The notes: generated by a model from the letters alone, not told the origin. A stretch of 64,000 nucleotides of DNA from Anaerolineae bacterium (GCA_016926255.1 JAFGOY010000013.1:96516-160515); one strand, 5' to 3'; positions 9,429 through 18,680 are shown, counted from the first letter of the stretch. Translations and numbers: made by a program.

Positions 9429-9465
9429 GTAACTGGCAGGATTGTTCATATATGATTCACCTGAC

Positions 9466-9489
9466 AGCCTGACGACAAATCGTCAGGCT
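9466..9489. terminator. perfect 10-bp hairpin between the GIDE-like paralogues
   Basis: AGCCTGACGA, loop CAAA, TCGTCAGGCT. No U-run follows, so termination is uncertain. Confidence 0.5.
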
Positions 9490-9596
9490 TCACATTGATA
9501 TATCGATCAGGTTAACAAACTAACAGATAGACCACATCAGACAGCTTTTTCACCACACTAATGCCGGAAATGACGGCCAGGAGCGAACGAAAAAAA

Positions 9597-10328
9597 ATGG
9601 ACACCTTCATCTCTCGCCTGCGTGAACGTATAGGAGTAGTAGTCGCCGCCGCGCTGTGTGCAGTCTGCTGTTTCGGAATGGGCATTTTTCTCGCGTTTGT
9701 GATGTCCTCTCAGCAGGAAGCGGAATATCAGCGCATCGAGGCGCTGCCCGAACAGACGGCGGCGAGTTTTGCCAATCTCTCCACCGGTGCCGATGCGCTC
9801 ATCACCGGGACGCTCGAAGACAACCCCGAAAAGAATGCATACGGGCATGTCGCCTATACCGTCGAGACGTGGGACGTCACCGAGCCAACTGACGAAGAAA
9901 CTCTCTACAAGGGCAACTGGAGGCGCATCGAAGTGCAACTCCCGGCGCTGACGGTCTCGGTCGACGGGGACGAGATCGGCACGGCGGCGGACAGCACAGC
10001 CACCTTCGGGGGTGCGCTCCACGAGGAGATCGAAGAAGGCCAGGGTGGGTTTGCCGCCGAATACAACGGCAGGAGCCTGAAAGACGGATCGCTGCGTATC
10101 AGGGGAGTCAGCAACGGCGACCTCGTCACCCTGATCGGGCACAAAGACGGGTCGGGCAGACTGGTCCCTGAAAAACTCTATGTCGGCAGCCGCTCCCAGT
10201 TGATCAACGACATCCAGACAAGCTCGAAAGCCGCTCTTTGGGCGGGCATCTTGATGATGGTCTGCTCACCGGTCGTGCTGGTCGGCGGGGTGCTGGCTGC
10301 AGTATTGGGGGGAAAGAAAGCCAAGTAA
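9597..10328 (+). CDS. GIDE-like membrane protein, copy 2
   Basis: The 243-aa paralogue of the preceding gene keeps the same frame: a TM at about residues 14-35, then YQRIEALPEQTAASFANLST, ITGTLEDN, YGHVAYTVETW and SLRIRGVSNGDLVTLIG, and a second TM near the C-terminus with SPVVLVGGVLAAVLGGKK. The ATG at 9597 is chosen because AGGAG lies 13 bp upstream; an in-frame ATG at 9561 would add 12 residues of poor character. The tandem pair points to a local duplication. The role is unknown. Confidence 0.65.
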   Translation: MDTFISRLRERIGVVVAAALCAVCCFGMGIFLAFVMSSQQEAEYQRIEALPEQTAASFANLSTGADALITGTLEDNPEKNAYGHVAYTVETWDVTEPTDEETLYKGNWRRIEVQLPALTVSVDGDEIGTAADSTATFGGALHEEIEEGQGGFAAEYNGRSLKDGSLRIRGVSNGDLVTLIGHKDGSGRLVPEKLYVGSRSQLINDIQTSSKAALWAGILMMVCSPVVLVGGVLAAVLGGKKAK

Positions 10329-10366
10329 AATGCAAATCGTTTTGTTAAAGTTGAGCGGGCAGCATA

Positions 10367-10390
10367 CCCGGCACTGAAGCACCGGGCTAA
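10367..10390. repeat. 24-bp palindromic repeat, family B, copy 1
   Basis: CCCGG - CACTGAAGCA - CCGGG - CTAA. A second copy with one changed base is at 24546-24569. Both lie in short intergenic gaps, so this is a dispersed hairpin repeat. Confidence 0.75.
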
Positions 10391-10467
10391 GGCAGTCATT
10401 TCGCCTGCACGATTCAGGAGGGCGGGACTGTATCTACCTTTCAAACCGCTGTATCATGGAGCAAGAC

Positions 10468-10944
10468 ATGAGTCAGACAGAGTACACATTCACCCCCATT
10501 GGCGTGATCCATTCTGAATTTGTCGAGCGGGAGGGGATGCCCTGCCAGTCGGCGAGATCGGGGGCGGAGGGGACGGTCGAAGTATTCGATGCCTACGGCG
10601 AAGGGCTGCGCGATATTGAGGGATTCTCGCATATCATCCTGATCTATGTATTTGACCGGCGCGGTGAAGTGAGCCTGACCGTCCGACCGTTCCTTGACGA
10701 CGCCGATCACGGGGTATTCTCGACGCGGCATCCCAACCGCCCTAACCCGATCGGGCTGTCGGTGGTTGAACTGCTTCGGCGGGACGGGAACAGGCTGATC
10801 GTCAAAGGGCTTGACATGCTGGATCAGACACCGCTGCTCGACATCAAGCCCTACGTTCCCCGGTTCGACCATCACCCGGCGGATCGAACCGGCTGGTTGA
10901 GCGGACAGGAAGATCAGCGGCCCTGGAAAGCCAGCTACCGGTAA
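10468..10944 (+). CDS. trmO: TrmO (TsaA)-family tRNA N6-methyltransferase
   Basis: The 158-aa product is of the TsaA/TrmO (UPF0066) family: PIGVIHSEF at the start, the motif DIEGFSHIILIYVFDR, STRHPNRPNPIGLSVVELL and the C-terminal LDIKPYVPRFD. In E. coli this beta-barrel SAM enzyme methylates N6-threonylcarbamoyladenosine-37 in tRNA-Thr. An ATG at 10456 is in frame, but the family N-terminus fits 10468. It stands alone between the GIDE pair and a secreted hydrolase. Confidence 0.85.
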   Translation: MSQTEYTFTPIGVIHSEFVEREGMPCQSARSGAEGTVEVFDAYGEGLRDIEGFSHIILIYVFDRRGEVSLTVRPFLDDADHGVFSTRHPNRPNPIGLSVVELLRRDGNRLIVKGLDMLDQTPLLDIKPYVPRFDHHPADRTGWLSGQEDQRPWKASYR

Positions 10945-11042
10945 GATCCGGCCCAATTGCCCTGACTCGCCAATCAGGATCGGTCAGGCTACAATAAACT
11001 TCAGCTTCAAGAAAATACCACACAAAAGGAACCTTCACTCAT

Positions 11043-13001
11043 ATGAAAAGACACTGGCTCAAAAAGACTTTTATCCTGACCATTATCCTGACCATCCTGA
11101 TCGGCATCCCGACAGCTGGCGTGCTGGCCGCCCCGGACAATCAGGGCACGGTGACGGTCACGGCGACAGACTACGTCAAGATGCGCAGCGGCCCCGGCGT
11201 GGAATACGAACAGATCGGGCAGCTTCCCATCGGAGAGACGGTGCCCCTGATCGGCAAGAGCATCGACGGCACATGGTACTTTTTCGAGTACAACGGCACG
11301 AGCGGCTGGGGAAGCTATGTTTACCTGCAAGTCAACGGTGACATCAACAGTGTACCGATCATCAGCGCGGCGAATACGTCGGCTGTGGTGCAGGCGACAG
11401 CAACACCTATCACCGGGCTGCGTGCACGCAGCGGCCCCGGTACAGAGTACACACAGGTCGCCAGTGCCGACGCACTGATTCCAGTACCGGTACTGGGCCG
11501 CAACGCCGACGGAAGCTGGATTCTGATCGATGTGAACGGCGTCACCGGGTGGGTGGCGGCGCGCTTTTGCGAGGTCGACCGGAACGTGATGAGCCTGTCG
11601 ATATCCAATGCCGAGGGTGGAGCCACCCCACCGGCACCCGCGCCACAGGCGCAGCCAGATCAGCCCACCGCTGAACCTACAACCGAAACACCCGCTCCGG
11701 CGCAGCCTGCCGCCTCACCACCAGCCACATCATCGTCGGTGACGGCGGTTCCACAGGCCAGATTGCGCATTCGAAGCGGCCCGAACGACCAGGAACCGCA
11801 GATCGGCACCGCCGAACCGCTTGTTCCCCTGCCCGTGCTGGGCCGGAACGCGGTCGGCAACTGGATATTCGTGGATGCCAGCAGCACACGCGGCTGGATC
11901 GCTGCGTGGCTGTGTAACATCGAGGGGGATTATCTCAGTCTGCCGGTAACCGATGCGGCAGGCAGCAGCGTCGAAACACCGGCACAGCCCCCCGAAGCAC
12001 CATCACCGGAACCGACACAGGAACCCACGCCAACACCGGCCCCGGCCCCGGCACTGCCTCCGGCACCTGCCCCCAGCGCGGGCGGAACCTTCGAACTGGG
12101 CGGGCAGTCACACTCATTCGCCAATGCCGGACTGATGCACGGCGCGGGGATGACCTGGATCAAAGTCCAGCAGAAGTGGGCACCGGGCGAAAACCCGGCT
12201 AACGTGGCGGGGAAGATCAACGAGGCACATGCTGCCGGATTGAAAATTCTATTGAGCATCCCCGGCCATGCCTTCCCCAGCAGCATCGACTACACGGCAT
12301 ACGTTGCCTACCTCGCCGGTGTCGCAGCACTCGGCCCGGATGGGATCGAAGTGTGGAACGAGATGAACCTCGACCGCGAATGGCCTAACGGACAGATCGA
12401 TCCCGGCGCATACGTCAACTATATGCTGGCCCCAGCCTACACGGCGATCAAGGCCACCAACCCGAACGTCCTAGTCATCTCCGGGGCGCTCGCGCCGACC
12501 GGGGCGAACATTCCCGGCGCGGTCGTCAGCGACGATCGCTACCTGGCGGGGATGTCTGCTGCCGGTGCCGCCAATTACATGGACTGCCTGGGCGTTCACT
12601 ACAACGCCGGGGCGACTCCCCCCGATCAGGGGTTCGGGCATCCTGCCGACGGCGGCGCGGCACACTATTCATGGTACTTTGGCGGCACCTACAACCTGTA
12701 CGCCAATTCGTTCCCGCGCACCAAGCTGTGCTACACGGAGATCGGCTACGTCAGCCCGGAGGGATATGGCCCACTGGCCTCGAATTTCTCGTGGGGCGCA
12801 GGGACGAGCGTCGCCGAACAGGCACAGTGGTTGGGTCGGTCGATCCAACTACTGCGCGGCAGTGGCCGCGTCCGGCTGGTAATCGTCTTCAATGTCGATA
12901 TTTCAGAATACAGCAGCACCGACCCGCAGGCGGGCTACGCCATCCTCAGACCGGATGGATCGTGCCCGGCGTGTGGATACCTGGCAGGAGCAATGCAGTA
13001 G
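11043..13001 (+). CDS. secreted protein with three SH3b domains and a clan GH-A glycoside hydrolase domain
   Basis: The 652-aa product has a signal peptide (about 1-30). Three bacterial SH3 domains follow at about 34-100, 112-182 and 228-300, each with LRxRSGPGxEY-type openings, joined by Pro/Thr/Ala-rich linkers. A C-terminal (beta/alpha)8 hydrolase spans about 350-645. The likely acid/base is Glu440 in VWNEMN and the nucleophile Glu566 in YTEIGY, the spacing seen in GH5/GH39-type enzymes. SH3b domains often bind peptidoglycan, so a cell-wall-attached glycosidase is inferred. The substrate is unknown. Confidence 0.8.
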   Translation: MKRHWLKKTFILTIILTILIGIPTAGVLAAPDNQGTVTVTATDYVKMRSGPGVEYEQIGQLPIGETVPLIGKSIDGTWYFFEYNGTSGWGSYVYLQVNGDINSVPIISAANTSAVVQATATPITGLRARSGPGTEYTQVASADALIPVPVLGRNADGSWILIDVNGVTGWVAARFCEVDRNVMSLSISNAEGGATPPAPAPQAQPDQPTAEPTTETPAPAQPAASPPATSSSVTAVPQARLRIRSGPNDQEPQIGTAEPLVPLPVLGRNAVGNWIFVDASSTRGWIAAWLCNIEGDYLSLPVTDAAGSSVETPAQPPEAPSPEPTQEPTPTPAPAPALPPAPAPSAGGTFELGGQSHSFANAGLMHGAGMTWIKVQQKWAPGENPANVAGKINEAHAAGLKILLSIPGHAFPSSIDYTAYVAYLAGVAALGPDGIEVWNEMNLDREWPNGQIDPGAYVNYMLAPAYTAIKATNPNVLVISGALAPTGANIPGAVVSDDRYLAGMSAAGAANYMDCLGVHYNAGATPPDQGFGHPADGGAAHYSWYFGGTYNLYANSFPRTKLCYTEIGYVSPEGYGPLASNFSWGAGTSVAEQAQWLGRSIQLLRGSGRVRLVIVFNVDISEYSSTDPQAGYAILRPDGSCPACGYLAGAMQ

Positions 13002-13040
13002 AAGGATCAACGGATCGACCAGACAGCCGAAAGGCAAACC

Positions 13041-14447
13041 ATGATGCGTTTTCCTCAACAGCCAGCACAATGGGTGCCCGATTGGGCACAGCAGGCGCTG
13101 TTTTACCATATCTACCCACTTGGTTTTCTGGGTGCGCCCGGCAAGAACGATCTGCAAGGCGAACCCGAACCGCGCCTGGGTGAACTGCGCCAGTGGTACG
13201 ACCACCTAATGCAGTTGGGGATAACCGCCATCTACTTCGGGCCGGTGTTCGAAAGCCTGTCGCACGGGTACGATACCGTCGACTACTTCCGGGTCGACCG
13301 GCGGCTGGGCGATAATACACTGTTCAACGAGATCGTCGACGATCTACACGGGCGGGGAATTCGCGTAATACTGGATGGGGTGTTCCACCACACCAGCCGC
13401 GAATTCTTCGCCTTTCGCGATATCCTCAAGAACAAGCGAAACTCACCATACGCGGACTGGTATCACATCAACTGGGGAGGCACCGGTCGGCTCGACGACG
13501 GGTTTGCTTACGAGGGCTGGGAAGGCCATTACAGCCTGCCAAAATTAAACCTGCAAAACCCCAAAGTGCGCAACTATATCTTCGAAGTCGTCAAGATGTG
13601 GCTGGGCGATATGGGAATCGATGGCTGGCGGCTGGATGTCGCATATGAAATCGGGCCGGAATTCTGGTGGGAGTTCCGGCGAGAATGCAAACAGGCCAAC
13701 CCGGACTGTTTCCTTCTTGGGGAAGTCGTTCATGGCGATTATCGCAAGTGGGTGGCCCCCGATCTGCTCGACGCGGGAACCAACTACCAGCTTCACAAAG
13801 CGATCTGGTCGTCGCTCAACGAAGCGAACTTCTGGGAACTGAAGGCGCTGGTCGAACGGGCCTCACACAGCGAGTGGGGGCTGTACAAAGACATCGGCCT
13901 GATGAATTTCCTCAGCAACCACGACGTGACACGAATCCTCTCCCAACTGGACGATCCCAGGCTGATCTACCCGGCACTGATCTTCCTGCTGACCGCGCCG
14001 GGCATCCCCTGCCTGTACTACGGGGACGAAGTCGGGATGAAGGGGGCGAAGGAAGACGGCGACACAGCGCTGCGACAGCCGATGCCCGCCCCTGACGACA
14101 CCTGGCCAGACGCGGATCGGGACATCTTCAAGGTCATTACAAACCTGGCTGCGATCCGGAAAGGGCACCCGGCGCTGACGCTCGGACGGTACGCCACGCT
14201 TGAGGTCAGCGATACGGTGTTCAGCTATCTCCGCCAGCAAAGCCGCGAAATCGCGGTCGTGGTGATCAATGCCGCCGACAAAAAGACCAAACTGACGATT
14301 CCGGTAGGACGCGAGGGTATACCGGATGGCATGACCTTCACTGATCTCCTCGACTCGCAGCGCCCGGAATACACGGTACATGGCGGCAAGCTGGCCGTCG
14401 ACTCGATCTGGCCGACCTGGGGGCGGGTGCTGATCGCACAAATATAA
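13041..14447 (+). CDS. GH13 alpha-glucosidase / cyclomaltodextrinase-like enzyme
   Basis: The 468-aa protein is an alpha-amylase-family TIM barrel without a signal peptide. It opens with FYHIYPLGFLG. The catalytic residues are readable: nucleophile Asp199 in DGWRLDVA, acid Glu228 in LLGEVVH, and the third Asp295 in FLSNHD. VILDGVFHHTS is conserved region I. A C-terminal beta domain ends the chain. Cytoplasmic hydrolysis of alpha-1,4-linked oligosaccharides (maltodextrins) is likely. It starts 39 bp after the secreted hydrolase gene and may be cotranscribed with it. Confidence 0.85.
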   Translation: MMRFPQQPAQWVPDWAQQALFYHIYPLGFLGAPGKNDLQGEPEPRLGELRQWYDHLMQLGITAIYFGPVFESLSHGYDTVDYFRVDRRLGDNTLFNEIVDDLHGRGIRVILDGVFHHTSREFFAFRDILKNKRNSPYADWYHINWGGTGRLDDGFAYEGWEGHYSLPKLNLQNPKVRNYIFEVVKMWLGDMGIDGWRLDVAYEIGPEFWWEFRRECKQANPDCFLLGEVVHGDYRKWVAPDLLDAGTNYQLHKAIWSSLNEANFWELKALVERASHSEWGLYKDIGLMNFLSNHDVTRILSQLDDPRLIYPALIFLLTAPGIPCLYYGDEVGMKGAKEDGDTALRQPMPAPDDTWPDADRDIFKVITNLAAIRKGHPALTLGRYATLEVSDTVFSYLRQQSREIAVVVINAADKKTKLTIPVGREGIPDGMTFTDLLDSQRPEYTVHGGKLAVDSIWPTWGRVLIAQI

Positions 14448-14482
14448 CTTTTGAAAACGAACCATAACCGGGAGATGCAGCG

Positions 14483-14971
14483 ATGGAAATACTATCAGTC
14501 AAAATCGAAAAGCCGGAAGAACTCAACTTCATTCTGGGCCAGACACATTTCATCAAGACGGTGGAGGATGTCTACGAAGTACTGGTTACCGCCGTGCCGG
14601 GGATCAAGTTCGGGGTGGCTTTTTGTGAGGCGTCCGGCCCGTGTCTGATCCGCAAGACGGGCACCGACGACGCGATGATCGATCTGGCGGTCAAAAACGC
14701 CGAGGCCATCGGGGCAGGGCACAGCTTCATCGTCTTCCTGGGGCAGGGCTTCTACCCGATCAACGTGCTGAACGCGATCAAGCAGGTGCCGGAAGTCTGC
14801 CGGATTTTCTGCGCGACCGCCAACCCGACCGAGGTGCTGGTCGCCGAGACGGAGCAGGGCCGCGGCATTCTGGGCGTCGTGGATGGGTTCAGACCGAAGG
14901 GAATCGAAGGTGACGCAGAGACAGCACATCGTAAGGAGTTCCTGCGGATGATCGGCTACAAGCAACAGTAG
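14483..14971 (+). CDS. adenosine-specific kinase family protein (PF04008)
   Basis: The 162-aa protein matches the small single-domain family named after an archaeal adenosine-specific kinase, with [38 protein letters not shown] and [27 protein letters not shown]. The family is common in archaea and some deep-branching bacteria. The kinase name rests on limited work, so the activity should be held loosely. AACCGGGAGATG stands before the start. A terminator follows. Confidence 0.8.
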   Translation: MEILSVKIEKPEELNFILGQTHFIKTVEDVYEVLVTAVPGIKFGVAFCEASGPCLIRKTGTDDAMIDLAVKNAEAIGAGHSFIVFLGQGFYPINVLNAIKQVPEVCRIFCATANPTEVLVAETEQGRGILGVVDGFRPKGIEGDAETAHRKEFLRMIGYKQQ

Positions 14972-15029
14972 ACCATGTCTGTTGCAAAAGGCGAACATAA
15001 GCAAGGGCGTAATTCGCAGATAATCTTTA

Positions 15030-15057
15030 GAGGGCAGCCGGAGCGGCTGCTCTTTTT
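15030..15057 (+). terminator. rho-independent terminator
   Basis: AGGGCAGCCG, loop GAG, CGGCTGCTCT (one G-U pair), then TTTT. It ends the plus-strand run that begins at 11043, directly before a convergent minus-strand gene. Confidence 0.85.
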
Positions 15058-15059
15058 CG

Positions 15060-15380
15060 TTACACCCCCAGCCGTTCCTTGAGGGCAGCGACGATCATAT
15101 CGTAGGTGGGGTGACCCAGCATTCCCTCATCGCTGAAATAGGATCGCAGGCGCAGGCCAGCCGATGCCCCCTTCGTGGGGAACAGGTCTTCGCCGTTGAC
15201 GCGAATGGTCGGCGACCCGATAAACTTGTATTCGAACGCCTTGCGGTCGCTTTCGATCAGCCAATAATCAAAATTGGCTTCCAGGCCCAGGTCTTGCAAA
15301 GCCCGCTGAACCAGTTCGTCGGCGGTTTCCCAATCGGTGCAATCTTTTGTAAACAGGATATCTACCTGTAGGTCCATCAT
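15060..15380 (-). CDS. small thioredoxin-fold protein with a single N-terminal cysteine
   Basis: About 106 aa. The strand VDILFTKDCTDWETA, followed by a helix and then FIGSPTIRVNGEDLFP, is a thioredoxin-like outline with the cis-Pro loop in GSPTIRVNG. The usual CxxC is reduced to a single Cys (CTDW). Relatives sit near mercury- or heavy-metal-related proteins in databases, but I cannot assign a role. Starts at GTG 15383, ATG 15380 and ATG 15377 are adjacent; GGAGCG lies just upstream. Confidence 0.6.
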   Translation of the reverse strand: MMDLQVDILFTKDCTDWETADELVQRALQDLGLEANFDYWLIESDRKAFEYKFIGSPTIRVNGEDLFPTKGASAGLRLRSYFSDEGMLGHPTYDMIVAALKERLGV

Positions 15381-15494
15381 CACGCTCCATCGAACGCGCT
15401 TAAAGACTGATCAGACTATTCTCATAGCTAGTTTACGCCAAGCAGGGCGGTTGTCAATAATTTTCTATGGGGCGAAGCACCGCCCCCCGACTTT

Positions 15495-18182
15495 TTACAT
15501 TTGGTCGTTCCCCTTAGCGCGAAAGTCCGCCAGCAGACGGTCGAGCAGGCGGCGTTCATCTTCAGGCGTCGTGACGAGGCCGTCGAGCCAGGCATCACGC
15601 AGGGCATCGAGGATCGTGCCGAAGATCGGTCCCGGCTTGAGTCCATACTCGACCAGCGCCCTACCATCAACAGCCGGGGAGACGTCACGATACCGCGATG
15701 CAAAGGCAGCGATATGATCGCGGGCCAGCGCGGTTGGCGCGGCGGCCCAGACCGCCGCAAGGACGTGATCGGAGGCCGGTTTGAGCAGATTATAAACGCG
15801 GCTGGGGGGAATCGGCTCCGAGAGTTCGGGCATCCGGCTGCGAATCACCTGAACCAGGTCGAGCGTATCGACGGTGCGGCGGCGCACGTGGAGCCGGTCG
15901 CAGACGGCATGGATCGCATCACGGGTGAGGTGATAGGTCAGCAGGGCAAAATAGGGAAGCTCAAGATCGAAATTGTCACCCAGCTCATCCCAGAGCGGCG
16001 GCGCGATGGTCCTACGTACCGCACAAAAGGCCGACTTCGTCCAGGCATCGCAAGCGAGATCGGGGTGCAGCCGGCCAAGGACGCCCAGATCGCTCAGGCG
16101 GGTAAAAACCCGCTCCGGCTCGCGTTCGGCGAGGCTCTGCTCGATCTCGTGCTTGATCCGGTCACCGGTGACGCGGTCGAGGAGGGGTATGGCGTGGGTC
16201 ATCAACTCGGCAGTGCGCGGCTCGATCTCGAAACCGCGCTGCGTCTTCGGCGAACGGAAACGCTGCTCGAAGCGAACCGCCCGGAGAATACGGGTCGGGT
16301 CGTCGACAAAGCTCAGGGAATGAAGCACCCGGATTCGACGCTCGCGAAGGTCGGCTTTGCCGCCGTAGAAATCGAGAATATGGCCAAAATGGCGCGGATC
16401 GAGGCGGATCGCCAGCGTGTTGATCGTGAAATCGCGGCGGTGGAGATCGGCCTTGATGCTGCTGCGCTCGACTTCGGGCAGGACGGTCGGCTCGTCGTAG
16501 AACTCGGTGCGGGCAGTCACGAAATCGATCCGCATGGGGAGTTCTTCATCGCCCGGTTCGGCGGCATCCAACTGCCGGGCGATCTCGCGCCAAGTTTGCG
16601 CCGTTAGAATCCATTCACCGGTGCCAAAGCGGGCATGGGAGCGCATCTCGCCACCGAAAGTGTTCTTCAGTTTGCGGGTCAGGGCAATGGCATCGCCCTC
16701 GACAACAAAGTCGATGTCGATCACGGGGATATCAAGCAGCGGATCGACCGAGGTTGAGAGCAGGAGATCGCGCACGCCGCCCCCGACGAGATAAAGACTG
16801 CCGCCAAGCTCATCGGCCAGCCGACCGGCGGTACGGAGCAGGGCAAGCAGTACTTCCGGGAGGGCCAGTTCAAGCGCATGGGTGACGGTCGAGTTGCGGG
16901 AGACAGAATCATTATGGCCGAGGTGCTTGATCAGGTCGGTGCGGGTGACGACACCAGTGATCGCCCCTGATTCATCGACGACCGGAATCTGGCCCCAGCC
17001 GGTGATCATCATCGTTTGCTGCAACGTGGCGATGGATTCGCCGGGCCGGACGGTGACCTCGCCCGCATCCATCAACTGGTCGATGCGAACTCCGGTCAGG
17101 CCGTGCCCCAGCGCCCGGTCGACGGCGCGGCGGGTCAGCAGGCCGATCACACGGCCACCCTCGACGACCGGGAAGCCCTCGAAGCCATAGCGCTGCATCT
17201 GGCGGGCGGCGTCCTTGACTTTCGTCTGCGGGGAAAGGGTCTGGACGCCGTGAGACATCAGGTCGGAGACGGTGAGGGTGGGATGGATATACCCCGGCAG
17301 CAGGTCACGAAGCGCCTGCCGGGCATCGCCCAGGGACATATCGCGGAGGATCGCCGCCGACGCCCGGCCATGCCCACCGCCGCCGAAATACTCGGCGATC
17401 TGGCCTACGTCGATGGCATCGACCGTGCTGCGGGCGACAAGCTGGATGTGGTGACCGAGATCGACCAGGACGAAGACCGCCGCAGGATCGAGCAGGTCGC
17501 GCAGTTTGTGGGCGAGCGTGGCGATCTCCTCGACCAGTTCGGGCGCGGAAGCGGCGGCGATCACAACCGGGTAGCCTTCGACCTCGAAGGTCTCGGCGCT
17601 TTCCTGGAGATCGTCGAACAGACTCAACTGGTCTTCGGCCAGGGCATAATGCAGAAAATCGGTGACGACATCGAGCAGCGCACCCCGCTCAAGGAGCCAG
17701 GCCGCCGCGTAGACATCACGCGGGGTGGTCGAGCCATAGCTCAGCGAACCGGTGTCCTCGTAGATACCCAGCAGCAGCGCCGTCGCCTCGATTGAGGTCA
17801 GCGGGATGCGCTCCTCGCGGAGACGCTCACAAAGGATGCTGGTCACCGCGCCGGTCGGCTCAATCGTGATTTTCCACTCCGGGTTCAGGCCATCACGCAG
17901 ATCGTGATGGTCGATGATCTGCACCTCGGTTTGATCGGTCATGCCGCGCAGGGTTTGCATCGTTTGCGTATCGACAACCACCACCTTACCGACCGGCTCC
18001 TTGGGCAGGTCTTTGGGACGCAAAAAGGGAAGCTCATCCCAGTAAAGGGTGGTGAAATGGCGCACATTGCGATTGAGTCGATTAGACAGCACAGGCAGCG
18101 CGTCAGGCATCAGCTTGTGAGCAGCGAGCTGCGATGCGAGCGCGTCAAAATCGGCGTTGTCGTGAGTCAGAATCAAATCCAT
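15495..18182 (-). CDS. DHH-CBS-tRNA nucleotidyltransferase fusion (A-adding or CCA-adding enzyme)
   Basis: The 895-aa product begins with a DHH/DHHA1 phosphoesterase module (about 1-300: ILTHDNADFDALASQ, QIIDHHDLRDG, GGGGHGRASAA). Two CBS domains follow (about 308-430), then a class II poly(A) polymerase/CCA-adding head with LYLVGGGVRDLLL and the metal-binding DIDFVVEGD near residue 487, and its helical RNA-binding tail. This three-part fusion is known from bacteria that split CCA synthesis into CC-adding and A-adding enzymes. Which activity applies here depends on whether a second enzyme exists elsewhere. The DHH part may act on oligonucleotides. Confidence 0.9.
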   Translation of the reverse strand: MDLILTHDNADFDALASQLAAHKLMPDALPVLSNRLNRNVRHFTTLYWDELPFLRPKDLPKEPVGKVVVVDTQTMQTLRGMTDQTEVQIIDHHDLRDGLNPEWKITIEPTGAVTSILCERLREERIPLTSIEATALLLGIYEDTGSLSYGSTTPRDVYAAAWLLERGALLDVVTDFLHYALAEDQLSLFDDLQESAETFEVEGYPVVIAAASAPELVEEIATLAHKLRDLLDPAAVFVLVDLGHHIQLVARSTVDAIDVGQIAEYFGGGGHGRASAAILRDMSLGDARQALRDLLPGYIHPTLTVSDLMSHGVQTLSPQTKVKDAARQMQRYGFEGFPVVEGGRVIGLLTRRAVDRALGHGLTGVRIDQLMDAGEVTVRPGESIATLQQTMMITGWGQIPVVDESGAITGVVTRTDLIKHLGHNDSVSRNSTVTHALELALPEVLLALLRTAGRLADELGGSLYLVGGGVRDLLLSTSVDPLLDIPVIDIDFVVEGDAIALTRKLKNTFGGEMRSHARFGTGEWILTAQTWREIARQLDAAEPGDEELPMRIDFVTARTEFYDEPTVLPEVERSSIKADLHRRDFTINTLAIRLDPRHFGHILDFYGGKADLRERRIRVLHSLSFVDDPTRILRAVRFEQRFRSPKTQRGFEIEPRTAELMTHAIPLLDRVTGDRIKHEIEQSLAEREPERVFTRLSDLGVLGRLHPDLACDAWTKSAFCAVRRTIAPPLWDELGDNFDLELPYFALLTYHLTRDAIHAVCDRLHVRRRTVDTLDLVQVIRSRMPELSEPIPPSRVYNLLKPASDHVLAAVWAAAPTALARDHIAAFASRYRDVSPAVDGRALVEYGLKPGPIFGTILDALRDAWLDGLVTTPEDERRLLDRLLADFRAKGNDQM

Positions 18183-18262
18183 AGTGAGATGGATTGTAGT
18201 TAGAAAAAAGGAAAAAGGAAAAAGATCATAAGGGGCTTTCAGGTCGGCAGGTGAAAAACTCG

Positions 18263-18342
18263 AACCGCAGAGGACGGCGGCCAGAATGGTCGCTTGGGAG
18301 TTTCGCCTGCGGCGAAACGTCCACGCAAAGGAAAAGGCAAGG
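18263..18342 (+). repeat. intergenic repeat, family A, copy 1
   Basis: About 80 bp starting AACCGCAGAGG, with an internal hairpin GTTTCGCC-TGC-GGCGAAAC and a purine-rich tail CCACGCAAAGGAAAAG. The copy at 62820-62897 differs at about a dozen positions; a short derivative lies at 60175-60207. The 222-bp gap between the flanking genes is otherwise featureless. Confidence 0.8.
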
Positions 18343-18404
18343 CAGAACCATGCCGCTCATTCTGCCTTACCGAACCTGTATGCAGCGCCTTTCCGGTACG
18401 TCGA

Positions 18405-18680
18405 TCAGTTCTCGCGGCTGCCCAGCGGCTCGAACTGCGGCTCTGATTTCTCTTTGGCCTCACGGCCATTCGAACCGGTGTTGGCTACCGGGGCGGTATC
18501 TTCCGGCATGACGATAGCCAGAATGATATAGGCAAAGAGGCCAACCCCCTCCATGAGAAACAGCAGCGCAAAAACCATGCGGACAATGGTCGGATCGATT
18601 TGAAAATAGTTCGCCAATCCGCCGCACACGCCAAAGATCATCTTATCGCTGCTGCTGCGGGTAAATCTTTTTTCGGTCAT
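18405..18680 (-). CDS. PspC-domain protein
   Basis: The 91-aa product is almost entirely a PspC domain: RSSSDKMIFGVCGGLANYF, DPTIVRMVFALLF, then a hydrophobic helix LFAYIILAIVMP and a short polar tail. PspC domains occur in envelope-stress responses as small membrane proteins that sense membrane damage, but many free-standing copies are uncharacterised. ATG 18680 is chosen because AGGAG lies 8 bp upstream; an in-frame TTG at 18698 is less likely. Confidence 0.85.
   Translation of the reverse strand: MTEKRFTRSSSDKMIFGVCGGLANYFQIDPTIVRMVFALLFLMEGVGLFAYIILAIVMPEDTAPVANTGSNGREAKEKSEPQFEPLGSREN

Noticed and set aside
9561..9596. Upstream ATG for the second GIDE-like protein
   Set aside because: The paralogue begins near the ATG at 9597, which also has AGGAG in front; the 12 added residues are not matched in copy 1.
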